Source of the DNA: JBHIDJ01 sp046760105
GTDB lineage: Bacteria > Pseudomonadota > Gammaproteobacteria > Acidiferrobacterales > SPGG2
NCBI GenBank assembly: GCA_046760105.1
Contig: JBHIDJ010000195.1
Coordinates: 1-5,094 of the forward strand
Reading direction: 5' to 3'
DNA: 5,094 nucleotides
Every line of letters starts with the position of its first letter. The stretch's first letter is position 1. Under the pieces are notes generated by a model. It was not told the origin of the DNA. It did no database searches and saw nothing but the letters and a program-made list of their open reading frames with translations. Position numbers and translations under genes: made by a program. Below are positions 1 to 5,094 of this stretch, piece after piece.

Positions 1-2805
1 CTGCCCGGTGTACGAGTTTGGTATCGCGGCCACATCTTCTGGCATGCCGGCTGCCACCACGGTGCCTCCTGCATTACCCCCTTCCGGGCCGAGGTCGATG
101 ATCCAATCGGCGGTCTTAATGACCTCCATGTTATGCTCGATCACGACAACCGTGTTCCCGTGGTCGCGTAGGCGATGCAGCACTTTCAGCAGGTGTTTGA
201 CATCATGAAAGTGTAGTCCCGTCGTAGGCTCATCGAGGATGTACAACGTGCGGCCGGTGTCACGTTTGGATAGCTCGCGCGAGAGCTTGATGCGTTGAGC
301 CTCACCGCCGGATAGTGTTATCGCGCTCTGCCCAAGGGTGATGTAGGACAAGCCGACATCCATTAGGGTATTCAGCTTGCGTTTGACGGCCGGAATCGCG
401 TGGAAGCATTCAGCCGCTTCCTCCACGGTCATGTCGAGTATCTCGTGGATATTCTTGCCCTTGTAGCGAATCTCGAGTGTTTCCCGGTTATAGCGTTGAC
501 CCTTGCATACGTCGCAGGGTACATAGATATCAGGCAAAAAGTGCATTTCCACTTTGATTAACCCGTCGCCCTGGCAGGCTTGACAGCGCCCGCCACGCAC
601 GTTGAATGAAAAACGCCCGGGGCTGTAACCGCGTGCACGTGCCTCGGGCGTAGCAGCAAATAGTTCTCGTATCGGTGTAAACAGACCAGTGTAGGTGGCC
701 GGGTTGGAGCGGGGGGTGCGTCCAATCGGGCTTTGGTCTATGTCGACCACTTTGTCCATCTCGTCTAGCCCGTCAATGGCCGCGCACGGCATAGGCTCTA
801 TGCTACTTCCATAGAGGCGTTTGGCCGCTGACGCGTACAGCGTATCGTTGATCAGGGTCGACTTACCGGAGCCGGACACGCCGGTGACACAGGTAAATAG
901 GCCAATCGGGATGGCGACATCCACGCGCTTCAGATTGTTGCCACTGGCCTGGCGGATGACCAGTTGTCGTTCGGTGTCCATGCGGCTGCGGTTAAGCGGA
1001 ATCTCGATCTCCTTCTCACCGCTAAGGTATTGTCCCGTAATAGAAGTCGGGTCTCGAATGATGTCCGCCGGGGTTCCCTGTGCCACCACGCGACCACCAT
1101 GTATACCCGCGCCCGGCCCAATGTCGAGCACAAAATCCGCCGCCCTGATCGCCCCTTCATCGTGTTCGACGACGATGACGGTGTTGCCTAGATCGCGCAA
1201 CCGACGCAGCGTTTCGAGGAGCCTGGCATTATCGCGTTGGTGCAGACCAATCGACGGTTCGTCTAAGATATACATGACGCCGACCAACGCCGAGCCGATT
1301 TGCGAGGCCAAGCGAATACGTTGCGCCTCGCCGCCGGAAAGCGTCTCCGCCGAACGTGTCAGACTGATGTAATCCAAACCGACATTGACCAAAAAGCCGA
1401 GTCGGTTTTTGATCTCGCTAATAATCTTTTCGCCAATCTCTGCCCGCTTGCCTTCAAGCTTTAGGCATGTGAAGAAATCGAGTGCCGCACCCATCTGCAT
1501 CTGCGTAATCTCATACAGTGGTTTGTCGACTATGAAGACGTTGCGTGCCTCTACACGAAGGCGACTTCCCCCGCACGCCTCGCAAGGTTGTTGGCTGATG
1601 TATTTGGCAATCTCTTCGCGTACGGCGAGTGACTCGGTCTCCTGGTAGCGGCGTTCCATGTTGCGGATCACACCCTCAAACGGGTGTCTACGTCGGTACT
1701 TCAAGCCGCGCTCACCCGCGTACGTAAAAGTAATAGGCTCATTTCCGCTGCCATAGAGAATGAGATCGCGGATGCGTTTTGGGAGTTTTCCAAACGGTTT
1801 GTCCAGATCAAAACGATAGTGTCTGGCAAGCGATTCCAGCATCTGGAAGTAAAATGCATTGCGTCGGTCCCAACCACGTATGGCACCGCCGGGAAGGCTT
1901 AAGGTGGGGTCGCGTATCACACGATTGGGATCGAAGAACTCCTTCACACCAAGTCCATCACAACTCGGACATGCGCCGGCCGGGTTGTTAAAGGAAAACA
2001 ACCGAGGCTCGAGTTCTGCTAGACTGTAGCCGCAATACGGGCACGCGTAACGTGCCGAGAAGACTTGTTCGTGTGCCGTTTGTCCCTCTTCTAGTACGGT
2101 CACCACACGCACGAGCCCATTCGCCAGATTGAGCGCGGTCTCGAAGGACTCGGCGAGCCGCTGTTCCTGACCGGGACGCACCACCACGCGGTCGACCACC
2201 GCTTCGATGGTGTGTTTGTAGTACCGCTTGAGCTTGGGCGTTTCATCCAATGCTGTCACCACGCCGTCGATCCGCGCACGCACGTAGCCCTGTGTCCGCA
2301 GGTTTTCCAATATGTGTTCATGCTCACCCTTGCGGTCTTCGATTATCGGTGCCAGCAACATAAGCCGTGTATCCGCCGGATAACCCATGACGTGATCCAC
2401 CATTTGACTCACTGTTTGCGCCTCAAGCGTGACACCGTGTTGTGGACAACGCGGTTCGCCTACCCGCGCGTACAGCAGGCGTAGGTAGTCGTGGATCTCC
2501 GTGACGGTGCCGACCGTCGATCGCGGATTATGCGAGGTTGATTTCTGTTCAATAGAGATCGCCGGTGACAGACCGTCGATGGCGTCGACGTCCGGCTTTT
2601 CCATGAGCGAGAGAAATTGACGTGCGTAGGCCGACAGCGACTCCACATAGCGGCGCTGGCCCTCGGCATACAGGGTATCGAAGGCCAACGAGGACTTACC
2701 TGAGCCGGACAATCCAGTAATTACGATGAGCCGGTCGCGCGGCAGATCGACATCGATATTCTGCAAGTTATGGGTGCGCGCGCCGCGTATACGTATAGCG
2801 TCCAT
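1..2805 (-). CDS. uvrA: UvrA, ATPase subunit of the UvrABC excinuclease (C-terminal end beyond window)
   Basis: UvrA is the cytoplasmic damage-recognition ATPase of nucleotide excision repair; as a dimer it finds distorted DNA and loads UvrB. The frame is open for 935 codons from the ATG at 2805-2803 to the window edge. Since E. coli UvrA has 940 residues, only a handful are missing. Seen in the translation: first Walker A GLSGSGKSS (K37); zinc module with Cys255, 258, 279 and 282; an extra CEAC pair before the first ABC signature LSGGEAQR (from L489); Walker B with LDEPS at 514-518; second Walker A GVSGSGKST (K648); second zinc module with Cys741, 744, 764 and 767; second signature from L831; second Walker B LDEPT at 857-861. 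Both ATPase sites and both zinc sites are therefore complete, and no frameshift or stop was found. The start is supported by an AGGAA five bases upstream and by K37 matching the E. coli numbering. It is divergent from the transporter gene. Identification is essentially certain. Confidence 0.98.
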   Translation of the reverse strand, partial: MDAIRIRGARTHNLQNIDVDLPRDRLIVITGLSGSGKSSLAFDTLYAEGQRRYVESLSAYARQFLSLMEKPDVDAIDGLSPAISIEQKSTSHNPRSTVGTVTEIHDYLRLLYARVGEPRCPQHGVTLEAQTVSQMVDHVMGYPADTRLMLLAPIIEDRKGEHEHILENLRTQGYVRARIDGVVTALDETPKLKRYYKHTIEAVVDRVVVRPGQEQRLAESFETALNLANGLVRVVTVLEEGQTAHEQVFSARYACPYCGYSLAELEPRLFSFNNPAGACPSCDGLGVKEFFDPNRVIRDPTLSLPGGAIRGWDRRNAFYFQMLESLARHYRFDLDKPFGKLPKRIRDLILYGSGNEPITFTYAGERGLKYRRRHPFEGVIRNMERRYQETESLAVREEIAKYISQQPCEACGGSRLRVEARNVFIVDKPLYEITQMQMGAALDFFTCLKLEGKRAEIGEKIISEIKNRLGFLVNVGLDYISLTRSAETLSGGEAQRIRLASQIGSALVGVMYILDEPSIGLHQRDNARLLETLRRLRDLGNTVIVVEHDEGAIRAADFVLDIGPGAGIHGGRVVAQGTPADIIRDPTSITGQYLSGEKEIEIPLNRSRMDTERQLVIRQASGNNLKRVDVAIPIGLFTCVTGVSGSGKSTLINDTLYASAAKRLYGSSIEPMPCAAIDGLDEMDKVVDIDQSPIGRTPRSNPATYTGLFTPIRELFAATPEARARGYSPGRFSFNVRGGRCQACQGDGLIKVEMHFLPDIYVPCDVCKGQRYNRETLEIRYKGKNIHEILDMTVEEAAECFHAIPAVKRKLNTLMDVGLSYITLGQSAITLSGGEAQRIKLSRELSKRDTGRTLYILDEPTTGLHFHDVKHLLKVLHRLRDHGNTVVVIEHNMEVIKTADWIIDLGPEGGNAGGTVVAAGMPEDVAAIPNSYTGQ

Positions 2806-2810
2806 CGTAG

Positions 2811-2815
2811 TTCCT
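2811..2815 (-). promoter_or_regulatory. Ribosome binding site of uvrA
   Basis: On the minus strand the bases read AGGAA, five bases before the uvrA ATG. This is a good Shine-Dalgarno match at normal spacing and fixes the start of uvrA. Confidence 0.8.
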
Positions 2816-2834
2816 GACTTTCGGTGAACCTGTT

Positions 2835-2864
2835 ACTATACGATGCCTTTAATCCCGCACGCAA
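2835..2864 (-). promoter_or_regulatory. Candidate sigma-70 promoter of uvrA
   Basis: Reading leftward, a TTGCGT at 2864-2859 is followed after 18 bases by TATAGT at 2840-2835. The -10 box is good (5 of 6 consensus bases) and the -35 is weak (3 of 6). Transcription would start near 2828, giving a leader of about 20 bases containing the AGGAA. The -35 region lies inside the first codons of the transporter if that gene starts at 2843. It is inferred from sequence alone. Confidence 0.4.
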
Positions 2865-4309
2865 AACTAATCTTGAACGAGCGGGAGCGGACAATTCTGG
2901 CCCTACACGACTATTCGTTCCCGACTGTGCGTGGTCAATTCCAGCCTCTGAACTCCCTCGAGCGGCGTGCCGTCGGTGGTCTAGCCGGTATCTTTGCGTT
3001 GCGGATGTTAGGCCTGTTCCTGATCTTGCCGGTGTTCGCGTTGTACGCTGAAGGTCTCACCGGACACACCGCGTTCCTGGCTGGCCTCGCCCTTGGTGTG
3101 TACGGTCTTACCCAGGCCATCCTTCAGATTCCCCTGGGCATGCTCTCCGATCGAGTGGGACGCAAGCCCGTCATCGTCGGCGGGCTCTTGGTGTTCGGCG
3201 TCGGTAGCGTGGTTGCGGCGACGGCCGACTCAATCGCCGGAGTCATTGTTGGGCGGGCACTGCAGGGGGCAGGGGCGATAGCGGCGGCGATTATCGCCAT
3301 GATTGCTGATCTCACGCGTGAAGAACAGCGCACGAAGGCAATGTTACTTATTGGTGTGACGATCGGCGCCTCATTTGTTGCATCGTTGCTGTTTGGTCCC
3401 GTACTTAACGAGCTCATCGGTGTGCGTGGCATCTTCTGGCTGACCGCAGGGCTAACATTGATCGCTATCGGCGTGCTGTTGGTTTGGGTGCCCACGCCGG
3501 TGCATAGCCGTCATCACGTCGATGCTCAGCCGGCACCTGCCCAATTCGCCGAGGTCCTGACCAATAGACATCTATTGCGGTTCGATCTAGGCATATTTGT
3601 TCTACATTGCGTATTGACTGCATTGTTTGTAGTGGTACCAATTGCCTTAGTAGATAACGCCAATCTACCTTTAGGTCAGCATTGGCAGCTATATCTACCC
3701 GTGATGCTGCTATGCGCTTTGGTTGTGTTTCCAACCATACTGTTGGCGGAAGGAAAACGCCAACTTCGCTTGGTATTTGTTGGCGCCATCCTAATCTTGG
3801 CGGTGTCACAAGGCGTGTTGATACAGGGTCACGAATCTCTGATACAGATCGCGCTAGCGTTGTTTCTGTTCTTCTTGGCGTTCAGTTTTCTTGAGGCGGC
3901 ACTCCCTTCGTTGATTTCCAAGACGGCGCCAGTCAATTACAAGGGAACGGCGATTGGTGTATACAGCACTTTTGAGTTTCTCGGTGCGTTTGTGGGTGGC
4001 GCTCTCGCCGGCTGGCTATATGAGAAGTACGGTATGGCTGCGGTGTTTGAGTTTGCGGCAGCAACATTGTTACTCTGGTTCTTGGTTGCGCTGACGATGG
4101 CGGAGCCAGACAATGTCACCACTCGCCTGGTGCGAGTCGGGCGTCGGCAACCATCGGAAGCCAAGGTACTCGCGCAGCAACTCGGTATGATCGTTGGCGT
4201 AAACGAGGCAATTGTTATCGCCGAAGAGGGCGTTGCCTATCTCAAGGTGGACCGTAGCCGCCTCGATGAGGAGGCGCTAGAGAGATTTATACTGCTTTAT
4301 GACAGATAA
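2843..4309 (+). CDS. YajR-like major facilitator superfamily transporter with C-terminal cytoplasmic domain
   Basis: Predicted inner-membrane secondary transporter of the drug-efflux-like MFS branch; substrate unknown. As drawn it has 488 residues. Hydrophobic segments running from about residue 46 to 218 and from about 246 to 419 fit a 6+6 helix plan, split by a polar stretch near 219-245 (PTPVHSRHHVDAQPAPAQ). MFS motif A is clear between helices 2 and 3, GMLSDRVGRK at 99-108 with D103 and R107. GRALQGAGA at 137-145 fits the helix 4 motif. After the last helix, residues about 421-488 form a soluble tail whose pattern (LGMIVGVNEAIVIAEEG, then VAYLKVD, then a helix) suggests a ferredoxin-like fold like the YAM domain of E. 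coli YajR. YajR is 454 residues, so the first roughly 30-40 residues here are probably not translated. The first ATG has no convincing ribosome binding site; family similarity seems to begin near LNSLERRA (residue 36 on), and an in-frame GTG lies at 2927. It ends with TAA, 158 bases before ssb in the same direction. Confidence 0.92.
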   Translation: MPLIPHAKLILNERERTILALHDYSFPTVRGQFQPLNSLERRAVGGLAGIFALRMLGLFLILPVFALYAEGLTGHTAFLAGLALGVYGLTQAILQIPLGMLSDRVGRKPVIVGGLLVFGVGSVVAATADSIAGVIVGRALQGAGAIAAAIIAMIADLTREEQRTKAMLLIGVTIGASFVASLLFGPVLNELIGVRGIFWLTAGLTLIAIGVLLVWVPTPVHSRHHVDAQPAPAQFAEVLTNRHLLRFDLGIFVLHCVLTALFVVVPIALVDNANLPLGQHWQLYLPVMLLCALVVFPTILLAEGKRQLRLVFVGAILILAVSQGVLIQGHESLIQIALALFLFFLAFSFLEAALPSLISKTAPVNYKGTAIGVYSTFEFLGAFVGGALAGWLYEKYGMAAVFEFAAATLLLWFLVALTMAEPDNVTTRLVRVGRRQPSEAKVLAQQLGMIVGVNEAIVIAEEGVAYLKVDRSRLDEEALERFILLYDR

Positions 4310-4354
4310 AGTGATGCGCTAACACGCTGAATCTTCCCATATTCATATCCCGCG

Positions 4355-4383
4355 TTGAGCCATGGGAACAATCTGGCTAAGAT
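4355..4383 (+). promoter_or_regulatory. Candidate sigma-70 promoter of ssb
   Basis: TTGAGC at 4355-4360 and TAAGAT at 4378-4383 are separated by exactly 17 bases. Each box matches the consensus at 4 of 6 positions. Transcription would begin near 4390, leaving a leader of about 78 bases before the ssb ATG. It lies in the gap after the transporter stop codon, so ssb probably has its own promoter even if some transcripts read through. Inferred from sequence only. Confidence 0.5.
4358..4378. repeat. Inverted repeat AGCCA/TGGCT inside the ssb promoter
   Basis: AGCCA at 4358-4362 and TGGCT at 4374-4378 are perfect reverse complements separated by 11 bases. They span almost exactly the spacer between the putative -35 and -10 boxes of ssb. 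Such a position would suit a repressor operator, but five-base arms can arise by chance. It does not match the E. coli LexA box. Confidence 0.3.
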
Positions 4384-4457
4384 AGGCGTTCCACCACTAT
4401 CACGGCGTCAATGAATACAATCGTTATGGCTCGAGTACGCCGTGACATCGACGAACT

Positions 4458-4461
4458 GGAG
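4458..4461 (+). promoter_or_regulatory. Ribosome binding site of ssb, deciding its start
   Basis: GGAG lies six bases before the ATG at 4468. The in-frame ATGs further upstream at 4411 and 4426 have no comparable site, so 4468 is preferred. Confidence 0.8.
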
Positions 4462-4467
4462 AAAACA

Positions 4468-4929
4468 ATGGCACGAGGCGTCAACAAGGTTATCCTTATT
4501 GGGCATCTTGGGCGCGATCCGGACGTCCGCTATTCGGCGAACGGGCAAGCGATCGCCAACGTCACGCTTGCTACCTCAGAGTCCTGGAAAGACAGAAATA
4601 CCGGTGAAAAACAGGAACGCACAGAGTGGCACCGGATCGTGTTCTTTGGCCGGCTAGCGGAGATCGCTGGTGAATACTTAAAGAAGGGAATGCAGATCTA
4701 TGTTGGTGGCCGGCTGCAAACGCGCAAATGGCAGGACAAGGAGGGCTTCGATCGGTACACGACTGAGATCGTGGCCAATGATATGCAAATGCTAGGATCA
4801 CGGGCTGGTGCGGGTGCTCCCGATGAAAGCTTCGATAGCGAACCTTCCCAGGCGACAGAAGGTACGCGCACCGGTCCAGCCAAGACGACCGAGGCAGTAG
4901 ACGACTTTGACGACGATATTCCGTTCTAG
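4468..4929 (+). CDS. ssb: Single-stranded DNA-binding protein SSB
   Basis: Binds single-stranded DNA as a tetramer in replication, recombination and repair, and recruits partner proteins through its acidic tail. The 153-residue product opens with MARGVNKVILIGHLG and has an OB fold over about residues 1-112. The aromatic residues that stack on DNA in E. coli SSB are at the same numbers: W40, W54, F60 and W88, and H55 is also kept. A short flexible linker (about 113-144, rich in Gly, Ala, Ser, Glu and Thr) leads to the canonical tip DDFDDDIPF, ending in the Pro-Phe that docks into partner proteins. The linker is shorter than that of E. coli SSB (178 residues in total). The start at 4468 is chosen for its GGAG and family N-terminus; the frame is open upstream to an ATG at 4411, which would add 19 residues (MNTIVMARVRRDIDELEKT) atypical of the family. 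It lies downstream of the transporter on the same strand and probably uses its own promoter. Confidence 0.97.
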   Translation: MARGVNKVILIGHLGRDPDVRYSANGQAIANVTLATSESWKDRNTGEKQERTEWHRIVFFGRLAEIAGEYLKKGMQIYVGGRLQTRKWQDKEGFDRYTTEIVANDMQMLGSRAGAGAPDESFDSEPSQATEGTRTGPAKTTEAVDDFDDDIPF

Positions 4930-5012
4930 CCAAAAGGTCTATTCGTTGCAACGTTTACGCCATCGCTGTTTGCTACCTGCCTAGGCCGCTTATCACTGTG
5001 CAAGTGGGGTGT

Positions 5013-5035
5013 GCGTAGTACCTGGCTACTAGCGC
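5013..5035. other. Imperfect hairpin between ssb and the converging gene
   Basis: GCGTAGTA at 5013-5020 can pair with TACTA-G-CGC at 5027-5035 around the loop CCTGGC: eight base pairs with one bulged G at 5032. It sits 83 bases after the ssb stop and just past the TGA of the minus-strand gene. It could act as a terminator or transcript end for either gene, but neither side has a run of T, so it is not a textbook intrinsic terminator. The remainder of the gap (4930-5012) shows nothing recognisable. Confidence 0.35.
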
Positions 5036-5037
5036 CC

Positions 5038-5094
5038 TCAGTACACCCCCTGCACCCGGAAGAACCAGCCCTTGACCTCGAAGTCGTTGGCGGA
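5038..5094 (-). CDS. C-terminal end of an unidentified protein (start beyond window)
   Basis: Read leftward from the window edge, 18 codons are open and end in TGA at 5040-5038, giving SANDFEVKGWFFRVQGVY. Every one of the 18 codons ends in G or C, which is a strong sign of coding for so short a piece and is more biased than uvrA, the transporter or ssb nearby. The peptide is rich in aromatic and beta-prone residues and ends in Tyr. This could suit the end of a beta-rich exported, pilus-associated or outer-membrane protein, but it is too short to assign to a family. The gene would converge on ssb. It is inferred as real from codon bias and orientation only. Confidence 0.45.
   Translation of the reverse strand, partial: SANDFEVKGWFFRVQGVY

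Noticed and set aside
821..1372. A 183-codon open frame on the plus strand, antisense to uvrA.
   Set aside because: It lies wholly opposite conserved UvrA sequence, including the first ABC signature and the second Walker A. Its Arg/Ser/Pro-rich product looks like a shadow of the uvrA codon pattern.
2830..2845. Possible LexA (SOS) box at the uvrA promoter.
   Set aside because: CTGT at 2830-2833 is followed after eight bases by GATG rather than ACAG. Only one half-site matches the E. coli-type consensus, so a functional box cannot be claimed.
3124..3495. A 123-codon minus-strand open frame opposite the transporter gene.
   Set aside because: It covers the conserved motif A region of the transporter in antisense and has the low-complexity Ala/Thr/Pro/Ser/Ile make-up expected from reversed codons of hydrophobic helices.
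4310..4354. Terminator directly after the transporter stop codon.
   Set aside because: No stable stem followed by a T run was found; GCG and CGC around 4316-4327 give only a three-pair stem.
4411..4467. Upstream ATG codons (4411 and 4426) extending ssb by 19 or 14 residues.
   Set aside because: They lack a ribosome binding site and the added residues do not fit the SSB family, whereas ATG 4468 has GGAG at six bases and gives the standard MARGVNK start. The resemblance between the bases at 4426 (ATGGCTCGAG) and at 4468 (ATGGCACGAG) looks accidental.
4571..4951. A 126-codon minus-strand open frame opposite ssb.
   Set aside because: It is antisense to a fully conserved ssb, including its stop codon, and its product resembles no known family.

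Overview
This window looks like an ordinary housekeeping stretch of a gammaproteobacterial chromosome. UvrA and SSB are both very close in motif order and residue numbering to the Escherichia coli proteins. The order uvrA (leftward), MFS transporter (rightward), ssb (rightward) is, from memory, that of Pseudomonas aeruginosa (PA4234-PA4233-PA4232). The genus cannot be named from this sequence. Base composition is moderate and uneven: hand counts give about 70% G+C at 3181-3240 and about 40% at 3601-3660.

Layout. Bases 1-2805 hold uvrA on the minus strand: 935 codons with no interruption, from an ATG with a good ribosome binding site to the window edge. Only the last few codons of the gene are missing. 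A 37-base gap, or about 120 bases if the transporter starts later than its first ATG, separates it from a divergent gene at 2843-4309. That gene is a 12-helix major facilitator transporter of the YajR type with a small C-terminal cytoplasmic domain. A 158-base gap carrying a plausible sigma-70 promoter leads to ssb (4468-4929), an intact 153-residue single-stranded DNA-binding protein. After 108 bases, including an imperfect hairpin, the last 57 bases look like the C-terminal end of an unidentified minus-strand gene converging on ssb.

How the genes relate. UvrA starts nucleotide excision repair by recognising damage and loading UvrB. SSB coats single strands during replication, recombination and repair. 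They share DNA metabolism but are transcribed in opposite directions with the transporter between them. Nothing visible ties the transporter to repair. In E. coli uvrA and ssb are divergent neighbours sharing an SOS control region; here the two are split and no complete E. coli-type LexA box is seen at either promoter.

No RNA gene, insertion sequence, CRISPR array, phage-related gene or new multi-gene system was found. The points most worth checking are the transporter's start and its overlap with the uvrA promoter, the C-terminal domain of the transporter, the inverted repeats at the ssb promoter, and the truncated gene at the right edge, whose codon use differs from its neighbours.
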